DNA of 47,411 nt from Betaproteobacteria bacterium. Its GTDB lineage: Bacteria; Pseudomonadota; Gammaproteobacteria; Burkholderiales; CAIKXV01. The notes under the pieces were generated by a model. The model ran no database searches. It was given only the letters and a program-made list of their open reading frames with translations, and was not told the DNA's origin. A program made the translations under genes and the position numbers. Below, piece by piece: positions 25,844-35,022 of this stretch; positions within the stretch are counted from its first letter, which is position 1, and every line of letters begins with the position of its first letter. The DNA is taken from positions 1 to 47,411 of the forward strand of contig CANGXU010000007.1 in NCBI GenBank assembly GCA_947457885.1, given 5' to 3'.

Positions 25844-26959
25844 CTAGCCGCCGAAGAAGTCGCGCACCTTGTCGAACCAGCCCTTCGCCTGCGGGTTGTG
25901 CCGCGAGGGATCTTCCTTCGCGATGGCTTCGAATTCCTCCAGCAATTCGCGCTGCCGTGCGGTCAGGTTCACCGGCGTCTCGACATACACATGGCACAGC
26001 AGGTCGCCGAAGCCTGAACCACGCACCTGCTTGATGCCCTTGCCGCGCAGCCGGAACACCTTGCCCGTCTGCGTCTCGGCAGGGATGCGGATCTGAGCAT
26101 GGCCATCGAGCGTGGGGATCTCGATCTCACCGCCGAGGGCGGCGGTGGCGATGCTCACTGGCATGTCGCAATGCAGGTCGTTCCCGTCGCGCTTGAAGAT
26201 CGCGTGCGGCTTCAGGTGCATCACGACGTACAGGTCGCCGGGCGGACCGCCGTTCGCGCCTGCCTCGCCTTCGCCGGAAAGCCGGATCCGGTCGCCGTCG
26301 TCGACGCCGGCCGGGATCTTCACCGACAGCGTCTTCTGCTGTTTCACGAAGCCGGCGCCGTTGCAGCTCGTGCAGGGGGTCGGCACGATCTTGCCGGTGC
26401 CGTGGCAGCGCGGGCAGGTCTGCTGGATCGAGAAGAAGCCCTGCTGCATGCGTACCTGGCCATGGCCGTCGCAGGTGGGGCAGCCCACCGGCCTGGTACC
26501 CGGCTTCGCGCCGCTGCCTTCGCAGACCTCGCATTTCGCCTGGTTCGGGATCCGGATCTGCGTGTCGGTGCCGCGTGCCGCCTCCTCGAGCGATATCTCG
26601 AGGTTGTAGCGCAGGTCGGCCCCGCGGTAGACGCCGTTGCGTCCGCGCCCGCCGCCACCGAAGATCTCGCCGAAGATGTCGCCGAATGCGTCGGCGAAGC
26701 CGCCCATGCCGGCGCCACCGCCACCCATCGAGGAATCGACGCCCGCATGGCCGTACTGGTCGTAGGCTGCGCGCTTGTTCGGGTCGGACAGCATCTCGTA
26801 GGCCTCCTTCGCCTCCTTGAATGCCTCTTCCGATTTCGGGTTGTCCGGGTTCCGGTCGGGATGGTGCTTCATCGCCAGCCGGCGGTACGCTTTCTTCAGC
26901 GTGTCCTCGTCGGCATCCCGGTTGACGCCGAGCACTTCGTAGTAGTCACGCTTGGCCAT
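25844..26959 (-). CDS. dnaJ: Chaperone protein DnaJ
   Basis: A 371-residue full-length type I DnaJ from ATG 26959 ([11 protein letters not shown]). The J-domain spans residues 1-70 with the HPD motif at 33-35. A Gly/Phe linker ([16 protein letters not shown]) follows. Four CxxCxGxG zinc motifs are visible ([32 protein letters not shown]), then the C-terminal substrate-binding domain. It stimulates DnaK ATPase and delivers clients. It lies downstream of dnaK across a 121-base gap with a long hairpin. Confidence 0.98.
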   Translation of the reverse strand: MAKRDYYEVLGVNRDADEDTLKKAYRRLAMKHHPDRNPDNPKSEEAFKEAKEAYEMLSDPNKRAAYDQYGHAGVDSSMGGGGAGMGGFADAFGDIFGEIFGGGGRGRNGVYRGADLRYNLEISLEEAARGTDTQIRIPNQAKCEVCEGSGAKPGTRPVGCPTCDGHGQVRMQQGFFSIQQTCPRCHGTGKIVPTPCTSCNGAGFVKQQKTLSVKIPAGVDDGDRIRLSGEGEAGANGGPPGDLYVVMHLKPHAIFKRDGNDLHCDMPVSIATAALGGEIEIPTLDGHAQIRIPAETQTGKVFRLRGKGIKQVRGSGFGDLLCHVYVETPVNLTARQRELLEEFEAIAKEDPSRHNPQAKGWFDKVRDFFGG

Positions 26960-27031
26960 CGGTCTTTCTCTTCGACTGCTGCAGGGGCAGGGTTCGGGTT
27001 GGACGGTCGTGGCGCAGTGCGTCCGCCACAA

Positions 27032-27065
27032 GCGAAAGGCGGCTGATCGCTCAGCCGCCTTTCGC
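27032..27065 (-). terminator. Perfect 15-bp hairpin between dnaK and dnaJ
   Basis: Arms gcgaaaggcggctga (27032-27046) and tcagccgcctttcgc (27051-27065) with a four-base loop. On the transcribed minus strand, the stem ends in CTTTCGCTTG, a weak T-rich tail. It may partly terminate after dnaK and lower dnaJ expression. Confidence 0.65.
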
Positions 27066-27080
27066 CCGGGGTACTGCCCG

Positions 27081-29009
27081 TTACTTCTTCGTTTCCTTCA
27101 CTTCCTCGAACTCGGCATCGACCACGTTGCCGTCGTCCTTGCCGGCGGAACCCGCCGCGCCAGCCCCGGCGCCCGACTCGGGCTTTCCCTGCTCCTGGGC
27201 GTACATCTTCTCGCCGAGCTTCTGCGAGGCCATCGCGAGTGCCTGGGTGGCCGCTTCGATCTTCTCCTTGTCGCTGCCCTTGATCGCCTCCTCGGCCTCC
27301 TTCACCGCGGCCTCGATCTTCTCCTTCTCGCCGGCCTCGAGCGCTGCACCGTGGTCGGCCAGGGACTTCTTCACGGTGTGGACCATGCCGTCTGCCTGGT
27401 TGCGCGCGGTGACCAGCTCCAGGATCTTCTTGTCTTCCTCGGCATTCGCCTCGGCATCCTTCACCATGCGCTGGATCTCTTCCTCGGTGAGCCCGGAGCT
27501 CGCCTGGATCTTGATCTTGTTTTCCTTGCCGGTGGCCTTGTCCTTTGCCGACACGTGCAGGATGCCGTTGGCGTCGATGTCGAAGGTGACCTCGATCTGC
27601 GGCATGCCGCGCGGCGACGGCGGGATGTCGGTCAGGTTGAACTGGCCGAGGCTCTTGTTGCCGGCGGACATCTCGCGCTCGCCCTGCAGCACGTGGATGG
27701 TCACGGCCGACTGGTTGTCGTCCGCAGTCGAGAACACCTGCGAAGCCTTGGTCGGGATGGTCGTGTTCTTCTGGATCAGCTTGGTCATCACGCCGCCGAG
27801 CGTCTCGATGCCCAGGGACAGCGGCGTCACGTCGAGAAGCAGCACGTCCTTCACGTCGCCCTGCAGCACGCCGCCCTGGATCGCGGCACCGACGGCTACC
27901 GCCTCGTCCGGGTTGACGTCACGGCGCGGCTCGCGGCCGAACACTTCCTTCACGACATCCTGCACCTTCGGCATGCGCGTCTGGCCGCCGACCAGGATCA
28001 CGTCCTCGATGTCGGAAATCTTCACGCCGGCATCCTTGATCGCGATCCGGCACGGCTCGATGGTCTTCTGGATCAGGTCGTCGACCAGGCTCTCGAACTT
28101 GGCGCGCGTGATCTTCACCGCCATGTGCTTCGGGCCGCTGGCATCGGCGGTGATGTAGGGCAGGTTGACTTCGGTCTGTTGCGCGCTCGACAGTTCGATC
28201 TTCGCCTTCTCGGCAGCGTCCTTCAGCCGCTGCAGCGCAAGGATGTCCTTCTTCAGGTCGATGCCGGAATCCTTCCGGAACTCGTCTACCAGGTACTCGA
28301 TCAGGCGCTGGTCGAAGTCTTCGCCGCCGAGGAAGGTGTCGCCGTTGGTCGACAGCACTTCGAACTGGTGCTCGCCTTCCACTTCGGCGATCTCGATGAT
28401 CGACACGTCGAACGTACCGCCGCCGAGGTCGTACACCGCAATCTTGCGATCGCCCTTCTTCTTGTCCAGGCCGAAGGCCAGCGCAGCGGCGGTCGGTTCG
28501 TTGATGATCCGCTTCACCTCGAGGCCGGCGATGCGGCCCGCGTCCTTGGTCGCCTGGCGCTGCGAGTCGTTGAAGTAGGCCGGCACGGTGATCACGGCTT
28601 CGGTCACCGGTTCGCCGAGGTAGTCCTCGGCGGTCTTCTTCATCTTCATCAATACCTGCGCCGACACCTCGGGCGGGGCGATCTTGCGCCCGCGCACCTC
28701 GACCCAGGCGTCGCCGTTGTCGGCCCTGGCGATCGTGTAGGGCATCAGGTCGATATCCTTCTGCACTTCCTTTTCCTCGAAGCGCCGTCCGATCAGTCGT
28801 TTCACCGCATACAGCGTGTTCTTCGGGTTGGTGACGGCCTGCCGCTTGGCCGGCGCGCCGACCAGGATCTCGCCGTCATCGGCATAGCCGATGATCGACG
28901 GCGTCGTGCGTGCGCCTTCGGCGTTCTCGATCACCTTCGGTTGCCCGTTCTCGATGATCGACACGCAGGAATTCGTGGTGCCCAGGTCGATGCCGATGAT
29001 CTTGCCCAT
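27081..29009 (-). CDS. dnaK: Molecular chaperone DnaK (Hsp70)
   Basis: A 642-residue Hsp70 with all landmarks: [15 protein letters not shown] at the start, [20 protein letters not shown], the phosphate loop [25 protein letters not shown], the substrate domain with [14 protein letters not shown], and a C-terminal tail ending in [11 protein letters not shown]. It folds client proteins in the cytoplasm with DnaJ and GrpE. The gene follows grpE after 119 bases, with a candidate sigma-32 promoter overlapping the grpE stop. Confidence 0.99.
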   Translation of the reverse strand: MGKIIGIDLGTTNSCVSIIENGQPKVIENAEGARTTPSIIGYADDGEILVGAPAKRQAVTNPKNTLYAVKRLIGRRFEEKEVQKDIDLMPYTIARADNGDAWVEVRGRKIAPPEVSAQVLMKMKKTAEDYLGEPVTEAVITVPAYFNDSQRQATKDAGRIAGLEVKRIINEPTAAALAFGLDKKKGDRKIAVYDLGGGTFDVSIIEIAEVEGEHQFEVLSTNGDTFLGGEDFDQRLIEYLVDEFRKDSGIDLKKDILALQRLKDAAEKAKIELSSAQQTEVNLPYITADASGPKHMAVKITRAKFESLVDDLIQKTIEPCRIAIKDAGVKISDIEDVILVGGQTRMPKVQDVVKEVFGREPRRDVNPDEAVAVGAAIQGGVLQGDVKDVLLLDVTPLSLGIETLGGVMTKLIQKNTTIPTKASQVFSTADDNQSAVTIHVLQGEREMSAGNKSLGQFNLTDIPPSPRGMPQIEVTFDIDANGILHVSAKDKATGKENKIKIQASSGLTEEEIQRMVKDAEANAEEDKKILELVTARNQADGMVHTVKKSLADHGAALEAGEKEKIEAAVKEAEEAIKGSDKEKIEAATQALAMASQKLGEKMYAQEQGKPESGAGAGAAGSAGKDDGNVVDAEFEEVKETKK

Positions 29010-29105
29010 TTGCTGTTCCTCTCGGGGATTTCGTGGATTCTGCAGGTGAGATGGCGCTTGCAGGACGGCCTGATGTCCGACTCAGAATCCTGCGCATGCA
29101 TCAAA

Positions 29106-29133
29106 GCTTGGGATCGGAGGCGCGCTTTTCAAG
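29106..29133 (-). promoter_or_regulatory. Candidate sigma-32 promoter for dnaK
   Basis: On the minus strand, CTTGAA (29133-29128) is followed after 14 bases by TCCCAAGC (29113-29106), a partial match to CCCCATNT. The -35 overlaps the grpE stop codon. The -35 is strong and the -10 weak. The spacer equals that of the grpE promoter. Confidence 0.5.
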
Positions 29134-29704
29134 CAGGAGCCGTGCCGGACTCGTCCGTGGCAGGTCTGGGCTTGGCGACGGCGACCATGGCAGGACGGAT
29201 CACCCGATCGTGCAGCTTGAAGCCCTTCTGGAACACCTGCAGCACCGAGTGCGCCGGGGCGTCGGACTCGATAGCGGTCATCGCCTGGTGGTGGTGCGGG
29301 TCGAATTTCTCGCCGGCCGGGTCGAGTACCGTGACTCCGAACTTCTCGAAGGCCGCCTTGAGCTGCTTGCGCGTCAGTTCGACCCCGTCACGCAGCGACT
29401 CTGCCGTCGCGTTTCCCGTGGCGAGCGCGGCATCGAGTGCGTCGTACACCGGCAGCAGTTCTCCCGCGAAGTTGTCGATCGCGTACCTGTGGGCACTCGA
29501 CACGTCCGCCTGGGCACGCTTGCGGATGTTGTCGGCTTCGGCCTTTGCTCGCAGCCAGTTCTCCTGGTGCTCCTGCGCGAGGGCTTCCGCCCTGGTCAGC
29601 GCTTCGGCGAGGCCTTCCGCATCGGGCGGCGCGCCGTGGGTGGCGGGTGCCGGATCCTGTGGCGATTCCGGCTGGCCGGCCCGGGATGTATCATGCTGCG
29701 ACAT
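29129..29704 (-). CDS. grpE: Nucleotide exchange factor GrpE
   Basis: A 191-residue GrpE from ATG 29704. The first 35 residues are a disordered Pro/Ala-rich tail. A long coiled coil (EALTRAEALAQEHQENWLRAKAEADNIRKRA) follows, and the C-terminal beta domain contains KFGVTVLDPAGEKFDPHHHQAM and HDRVIRPAMVAV, the family signature. It releases ADP from DnaK and serves as a thermosensor. It is the first gene of grpE-dnaK-dnaJ. Confidence 0.97.
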   Translation of the reverse strand: MSQHDTSRAGQPESPQDPAPATHGAPPDAEGLAEALTRAEALAQEHQENWLRAKAEADNIRKRAQADVSSAHRYAIDNFAGELLPVYDALDAALATGNATAESLRDGVELTRKQLKAAFEKFGVTVLDPAGEKFDPHHHQAMTAIESDAPAHSVLQVFQKGFKLHDRVIRPAMVAVAKPRPATDESGTAPA

Positions 29705-29841
29705 CGGTGTGCCTCTCTTTGGCGTGTTCGGAACCGTGCATCGACCGCCTCCGGGGTCCGGTCCCTGTTTCAGTCCGGACCGGGGCAGGGGCTTGCGTCG
29801 ATGCGCTCCGGGTTCGGTGCTTGTATCAACGCATGCCGGGT

Positions 29842-29869
29842 TGATGGGGACGCTCCGGGCGGATTCAAG
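29842..29869 (-). promoter_or_regulatory. Sigma-32 heat-shock promoter for grpE
   Basis: On the minus strand, CTTGAA (29869-29864) and CCCCATCA (29849-29842) are separated by 14 bases, close to the sigma-32 consensus CTTGAAA-N13-17-CCCCATNT. It lies about 140 bases upstream of the grpE start, leaving a long leader. The placement fits heat-shock control of the operon. Confidence 0.72.
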
Positions 29870-29952
29870 AGCTGAAAGCGTGCAAAGTTGGCTTTCGGCC
29901 CGCGCGAAACGGGGCATAATAATGAAATGGTGAAAAATGCCGCGAGACGATA

Positions 29953-31545
29953 GTGTCCGAATCTGAGTCCAAGCCGGCCCGGATTGGTCGTTTCCAGATC
30001 GTCCGTCAGTTGGGACGGGGCGCGACCGCGACCGTCTATCTCGCGCATGATCCGCACCACGATCGTCGGGTCGCACTCAAGGTCATCAAGTTCGGCGGTG
30101 ATCTGGAGCCGGGCGAAGCACGGGTCAAACAGCACCGGCGGCTGCGCAAGCTGTTCCAGACCGAAGGTGCGGTGGCTGCACGCCTCGACCATCCGAACAT
30201 CGTCAAGGTGTACGACACGGTGGTCGACCAGAACACCGCCCTGATGGCGATGGAGTATGTCGAGGGAACCACCCTCGCCGAGTTCTGTGCGTTCGACCGG
30301 CTGCTGCCGCTGCCCCGAGTCGTCGGCATCATCTTCAAGTGCTGCCTGGCGATCGACTATGCATACCGGCAGGGGGTCGTGCACCGCGACATAAAGCCTG
30401 CCAACATCATGGTCGGTCCCGACGACAACCCGAAGATCATGGATTTCGGGCTGGCACTGAACATGCAGAAGCAGTCCGAGCACGACTCCACCTTCGTGAT
30501 GGGGGTCGGATCCCCGGCCTACATGTCGCCGGAGCAGGTCAAGGGATATGCCCTGAACCAGCAGACCGACCTGTACTCGCTCGGTGTCGTACTGTTCATG
30601 ATGCTCACCGGCCGGGTACCGTTCCGCGCCAAGCACTATCCCGAACTGATCTACAAGATCATCAATTCCGACGCGCCGTCGGTAAGCGCGTTGAACCCGG
30701 TGATCCCGCCGGAACTCGACCCGATCGTGAAGCGGGCGCTCGAGAAGGATCTGTATTCCCGCTACAAGACCGGTGCCGACTTCGGCAAGGACCTCGCGGG
30801 CGCGCGCTACCAGCTGAAGGACGAAGACACCGAAAAGCTGAACGACCGGTTCGAACTGCTGCGCTCGCTGCCGGTGTTCGCGCAGTTCGAACGCGTCGAG
30901 CTGTGGGAGGTGCTGCGCATCGCCACCTGGCAACATTTCGATGACGGCGCCGCCCTGATGGAGGAAGGTGACGAAACCCACACCTTCGGCGTGCTGATCG
31001 CCGGTGAGGTCGAGGTGTCTCGCGACCGCCGCCTGCTGGCCCGTCTCGGGCCGGGGGAGGTGCTCGGCGAGATGGCCTTCCTGAACCGGACGCATCCGGT
31101 GCGCACGGCAACTGTCGTTGCCATGGGCGATGTCACATTCCTCGAGGTCAATCTGGCCGCCTATGAAATCGCGTCCGAAGAGTGCAAGGAACACTTCCAG
31201 AGCGTGTTGATCGACGCGCTGATCCGCCGCCTGCACAGCGCGAACGCGGTGGTGAGTGAACACGCAGCGCCGGCGCGTGTCCCGGTCCCCAGCATGCTGA
31301 ACCTCGAACTCGTCCCGGCCGATGGGGCTGGGGGAGATCTGGAGGCGATAGCCTGGCCGGGTCGGTCCTCCACTTCGGGGTACGGTCATGCATCGGCATC
31401 GAACAAACCAGACGCGACCGGAAGTTTTGCCTCCGCTGCCAATTCCACCTTTGCCGGTGTGTCGCGTACGTTGTCGCCACCTCAACAATTCGAGTCGTCG
31501 GCTGCCGACGCCGCGTTCCGCAACCGTACCCGCGACGGGTCCTGA
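29953..31545 (+). CDS. Serine/threonine protein kinase fused to cyclic nucleotide-binding domain
   Basis: A 530-residue soluble protein from GTG 29953. Residues 12-280 form a Hanks-type kinase with every catalytic element: Gly loop GRGATATVYLA (21-31), Lys43 in VALKVIK, HRDIKPANIM with catalytic Asp146, DFG (164-166) and the SPE activation-segment end (192-194). Residues about 298-430 are a CNB domain whose phosphate cassette LGEMAFLNRTHPVRTATV keeps Glu373 and Arg384, so cyclic nucleotide binding is plausible. The last 90 residues are low-complexity. There is no membrane segment. The arrangement resembles eukaryotic cGMP-dependent kinase in reverse domain order. It lies divergent from grpE and convergent with hemH, inside a heat-shock gene block. 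Confidence 0.93.
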   Translation: MSESESKPARIGRFQIVRQLGRGATATVYLAHDPHHDRRVALKVIKFGGDLEPGEARVKQHRRLRKLFQTEGAVAARLDHPNIVKVYDTVVDQNTALMAMEYVEGTTLAEFCAFDRLLPLPRVVGIIFKCCLAIDYAYRQGVVHRDIKPANIMVGPDDNPKIMDFGLALNMQKQSEHDSTFVMGVGSPAYMSPEQVKGYALNQQTDLYSLGVVLFMMLTGRVPFRAKHYPELIYKIINSDAPSVSALNPVIPPELDPIVKRALEKDLYSRYKTGADFGKDLAGARYQLKDEDTEKLNDRFELLRSLPVFAQFERVELWEVLRIATWQHFDDGAALMEEGDETHTFGVLIAGEVEVSRDRRLLARLGPGEVLGEMAFLNRTHPVRTATVVAMGDVTFLEVNLAAYEIASEECKEHFQSVLIDALIRRLHSANAVVSEHAAPARVPVPSMLNLELVPADGAGGDLEAIAWPGRSSTSGYGHASASNKPDATGSFASAANSTFAGVSRTLSPPQQFESSAADAAFRNRTRDGS

Positions 31546-31551
31546 GCTGCG

Positions 31552-31569
31552 TGGCGCGCAGTCGCGCCA
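31552..31569. terminator. Small hairpin between convergent kinase and hemH genes
   Basis: Arms tggcgcg (31552-31558) and cgcgcca (31563-31569) with loop cagt, placed in the 58-base gap between converging genes. No T run is present. Confidence 0.4.
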
Positions 31570-31603
31570 GCCCTGGGTCGTGGCGTACCCGGCCGGGGTT
31601 CAG

Positions 31604-32698
31604 TCAGTCGCGGGCGCCCAGCGCCAGCGCACGCTCGCGGGTCGCGGCGCTGGCCGAGGCAGCCGCTTTCGGATCGAAGTCGGTGTCGATCCAGCCTGCG
31701 AGGTGCGTTGCGACCAGGCCGGTCAGCGCATGTATCCAGTCGGGCCGGTCGTTCAGGCACGGGATGCTGTGGTACTCCTTGCCGCCGGCATACAGGAAGC
31801 TGCTCTTGCCTTCGATACCGATCTCCTCGAGCGTCTCGAGGCAGTCGGCGACGAAGCCGGGACATACGACATCCACCCGCCTGGTGCCGGCGCGTCCGAG
31901 TTCTTCCAGCGTCTCTGACGTGTAAGGCTTCAGCCATTCCGCCTGTCCGAAGCGGGACTGGAAGGTGACCCGGTACTTCTCGGGCGGCAGCCCGAGCGCT
32001 TCGGCCAGCAACCGGCCGGTCTTGTGGCATTCGCAGTGATATGGATCGCCGCGGTCGAGTGCGAAACGCGGGATGCCGTGGAAGCTGATCACGAGCAGGT
32101 CCGGTCGGCCGTTCTCGGACCAGTAGCGCTGCACGTTGGACTTGAGCGCCTGGATGTAAGCCGGGTGGTCATGGAAATGCTTGACGGTACGCAGGGCCGG
32201 CGGATTGCGCATCTTCTTGAGCACGTCGAACGTCGCATCGAACACCGTCGCGGTCGCGCTGGCCGAGTACTGCGGATACAGCGGCAGCACCAGGATGCGG
32301 TCGCATCCTTCGGCTACCATACCGAGTATGCGCTCCTCGATCGAGGGCTTGCCGTAGCGCATCGCGAAGTCGACTGTCAGCGGTGTCCGGACCTGCTCGC
32401 CGAGGTAGCCCGCCAGCAGTTTCGCCTGTCGTTCGGTATACACGCGCAGCGGTGAACCTTCAGGCGTCCAGATCATCGCGTACTTCGCGGCGGACTTCTT
32501 CGGGCGGGTGTTCAGGATGATCAGGTTGAGGATCGGCCACCAGATCAGCTTCGGTATCTCGATCACCCGCGGATCCGACAGGAATTGCTTGACGTACGGC
32601 CGGAACGCGCTCGCTGTCGGCGCTGCAGGAGTGCCGAGGTTCACGAGCAGCACGCCGATGCGCGGCTGCGTGCCGTGGCGGTAGGCGACGGTACTCAA
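31604..32698 (-). CDS. hemH: Ferrochelatase
   Basis: A 364-residue ferrochelatase, the last enzyme of protohaem synthesis, inserting Fe2+ into protoporphyrin IX. The N-terminal [37 protein letters not shown] is diagnostic. The metal-channel His is in [10 protein letters not shown], and the conserved Glu in [17 protein letters not shown]. It is downstream of hrcA on the same strand across an 81-base gap that holds a GC hairpin (32727-32748). Confidence 0.97.
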   Translation of the reverse strand: MSTVAYRHGTQPRIGVLLVNLGTPAAPTASAFRPYVKQFLSDPRVIEIPKLIWWPILNLIILNTRPKKSAAKYAMIWTPEGSPLRVYTERQAKLLAGYLGEQVRTPLTVDFAMRYGKPSIEERILGMVAEGCDRILVLPLYPQYSASATATVFDATFDVLKKMRNPPALRTVKHFHDHPAYIQALKSNVQRYWSENGRPDLLVISFHGIPRFALDRGDPYHCECHKTGRLLAEALGLPPEKYRVTFQSRFGQAEWLKPYTSETLEELGRAGTRRVDVVCPGFVADCLETLEEIGIEGKSSFLYAGGKEYHSIPCLNDRPDWIHALTGLVATHLAGWIDTDFDPKAAASASAATRERALALGARD

Positions 32699-32779
32699 GC
32701 GGCGCCCGGGGTCGGAAAGGAGGCGTGCCGACGCTCCGCGGCGTCGGCCACGGGCCCCGGACGCGCGCCGTGGCGGCGG

Positions 32780-33796
32780 TCAGCGATGGCTGAGCGCACT
32801 GCCGATCAGCTTTGCAGTGATGTCGACGATCGGGATCACCCGCTCGTACGCCATCCGGGTCGGCCCGATCACGCCGAGCGTGCCGACAACCTGGCCGTCC
32901 ACTTCGTAGGGAGCGGTGACGATGCTGCATTCGTCCAGCGGTGAGATGCCCGATTCGCCGCCAATGAATATCTGCACGCCTTGCGCATGCAGGCTGGTGT
33001 CGAGCAGGTGCAGCAGCGCGGTCTTGCGCTCGAACACGTTGAACAGTTCGCGCAGGCGCCCCATGTCGGTGGACAGGTCGGGGATGCCCAGCAGGTTGCG
33101 CTCTCCGGACACCACCAGGTCTTCCGGGCTGGTCATGGCTGCGCTGCCGACTTCGATCGCGGCGTTCATCAGCGCCGACACATCCTGTTTCAGCGCCACG
33201 AGTTCGCCTTGCAGGCGAAGGCGGATCTGGTCGAACCCCGTGCCGGCATAGTGCTGGTTGACGAAATTCGATGCCTCGATCAGCTCGGTCGCGGAGTAGT
33301 CGCGCGCCGTGGTGAGGATGCGGTTGTGCACCTCGCCATCGGGCGCGACGACGATCAGCAGCACGCGCTTTTCGGACAGGCGCAGGAACTCGAGGTGGCG
33401 GAAGGCCTGGTCCTGGCGGCGCGGCGTCATCACCACGCCCGCGAACGCAGTGAGTTCTGACAGCATGTGCGAGGCCGAGGCGACCAGCCGCCGCCGGCTG
33501 TCGTTCTCCAGTTGACCCTCGAGCTGGGTGATCTCGACCTGTTCGAGCGGTTTCACCCGCAGCAGCGTGTCGACGAAGAAACGATAGCCGCGGGCGGTCG
33601 GCACGCGTCCGGCCGAGGTGTGCGGGCTGGCGATGAAGCCCATCTCCTCGAGGTCGGCCATCACGTTGCGAATGCTCGCCGGTGACAGTTCGAGCCCGGA
33701 GTATTTCGACAGCGTGCGCGAGCCCACCGGGTCGCCATCGGCGATGTATCGCTCGATAAGCGTCTTCAGCAGCAGTTGTGCACGATCGTTGAGCAT
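32780..33796 (-). CDS. hrcA: Heat-inducible transcription repressor HrcA
   Basis: A 338-residue HrcA. The N-terminal winged helix begins [31 protein letters not shown] and includes [30 protein letters not shown], the family signature. A GAF-like domain and C-terminal part ([27 protein letters not shown]) follow. HrcA represses chaperone operons by binding CIRCE (TTAGCACTC-N9-GAGTGCTAA) with GroEL help. I found no CIRCE element in the window, so its targets are elsewhere, while grpE and dnaK here carry sigma-32-like promoters. Confidence 0.98.
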   Translation of the reverse strand: MLNDRAQLLLKTLIERYIADGDPVGSRTLSKYSGLELSPASIRNVMADLEEMGFIASPHTSAGRVPTARGYRFFVDTLLRVKPLEQVEITQLEGQLENDSRRRLVASASHMLSELTAFAGVVMTPRRQDQAFRHLEFLRLSEKRVLLIVVAPDGEVHNRILTTARDYSATELIEASNFVNQHYAGTGFDQIRLRLQGELVALKQDVSALMNAAIEVGSAAMTSPEDLVVSGERNLLGIPDLSTDMGRLRELFNVFERKTALLHLLDTSLHAQGVQIFIGGESGISPLDECSIVTAPYEVDGQVVGTLGVIGPTRMAYERVIPIVDITAKLIGSALSHR

Positions 33797-34000
33797 GGCC
33801 TCATTCTACCCATCGGACACCGCGGCGGGGCAACCCGTCGGTTGCCCGGGCTGGCGGCGCCGTCCCCGATGGCCGGTGGCGTGCGCTGGCCGCCGCACTT
33901 TCCGGCGTCGTTGTCGCCCTCTGCTGCCCTCTGCCGCCGGCCTTCCCGGTTCATCCGCCGATCCTGTTTCGGCACCGAACGTGTGTGTTCTAATCCGTCC

Positions 34001-35020
34001 ATGAACGAACCAGCCTACCGACCCGCGCCTCTCGGGGCAGACCAGCCGTCCGGCGCTGCGCCGCACGGCGGGGCCAGCGCCCGCGTCCTGCCCGGCGGCC
34101 GAGCCGCACTGCGTACGCCGTCGCGCACCTTCGGTACCGTGGCCCTGATCGGCAAGTACAAGAGCCCGCTCATCGCCGAGCCGCTCGCCGACCTGGCAAG
34201 GCACCTGGCCGCGCGTGGGGTCGAAGTGCTGATCGACCGGCTGACCGCGGCCCATGTCGGCGGCGACATGGCCGGCGCACTCTCGCTGGAGGAAATCGGC
34301 CAGCGTGCCGGGCTGGCCGTGGTGCTCGGCGGCGACGGTACGATGCTGAACATCGCGCGCACGCTGGCGCCGTTCGGCGTGCCGCTGGTCGGCGTGAACC
34401 AGGGGCGCCTGGGCTTCCTCACCGACCTGTCTGTAGACCGCATGGCGGTTGCGCTCGATGCGATCCTCGATGGGCACTACCTTGCCGAGTCGCGCATGCT
34501 GCTCGAGGCGACGGTCGGCCCCGGCAGCGATGCGCCCGCCGCCGATGCCGAGGCCGTCGAAGCCCCCGCGACCGTGCTGGCGTTCAACGACGTCGTCATC
34601 AGCAAGGGGGAGCGCGGCGGCATGATCGAATTCGATGTGTCGGTCGATGGCCAGTACGTGACCAGCCTTCGCGCCGACGGCCTGATCATCGCCTCTCCGA
34701 CCGGGTCTACCGCCTATGCACTGTCCTCGGGCGGCCCGATCGTGCATCCGTCGCTGTCGGTGATGAGCCTGGTGCCGATCTGTCCGCATACCCTGTCGAA
34801 CCGGCCGATCATCGTTTCCGCCGGGTCGTCGATCGAGGTCAGGATGCGCGCGGGCAGCGAGGCGGTGGTGCGTTTCGACAGCCATTCCGACGCCGCGATC
34901 GGCTGCGCCGACCGCCTGCACGTACGCCGTTCCGACCATGACGTGATGCTGCTGCATCCGGACGACTACGACTACTTCCACATGCTGCGCGAGAAGCTCA
35001 AGTGGAGCGAAACCCTGTAG
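34001..35020 (+). CDS. nadK: NAD kinase
   Basis: A 339-residue NAD kinase that phosphorylates NAD+ to NADP+. ATG 34001 precedes a 43-residue Ala/Pro/Gly-rich extension before the usual start FGTVALIGKYKSP. The catalytic GGDGT is at 110-114, followed by GVNQGRLGFLTDL, FNDVVISKG and SPTGSTAYALSSGGPIVHP. Residues 173-190 (PGSDAPAADAEAVEA region) are an Ala/Asp/Glu insert absent from E. coli NadK. It is divergent from hrcA and almost contiguous with recN. Confidence 0.97.
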   Translation: MNEPAYRPAPLGADQPSGAAPHGGASARVLPGGRAALRTPSRTFGTVALIGKYKSPLIAEPLADLARHLAARGVEVLIDRLTAAHVGGDMAGALSLEEIGQRAGLAVVLGGDGTMLNIARTLAPFGVPLVGVNQGRLGFLTDLSVDRMAVALDAILDGHYLAESRMLLEATVGPGSDAPAADAEAVEAPATVLAFNDVVISKGERGGMIEFDVSVDGQYVTSLRADGLIIASPTGSTAYALSSGGPIVHPSLSVMSLVPICPHTLSNRPIIVSAGSSIEVRMRAGSEAVVRFDSHSDAAIGCADRLHVRRSDHDVMLLHPDDYDYFHMLREKLKWSETL

Positions 35021-35022
35021 CG

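Noticed and set aside
29888..29920. Promoter for the kinase gene (TTGGCT and CATAAT)
   Set aside because: The spacer of 21 bases is too long for a standard sigma-70 promoter. An AT-rich -10 is possible but no matching -35 was found.
26952..29933. A 993-codon open frame on the plus strand
   Set aside because: It is antisense to dnaJ, dnaK and grpE, whose proteins are unmistakable. Long antisense frames are expected in GC-rich coding DNA.
29705..33796. CIRCE operator for HrcA
   Set aside because: Neither TTAGCACTC nor GAGTGCTAA was found near grpE, dnaK or hrcA on either strand by eye.
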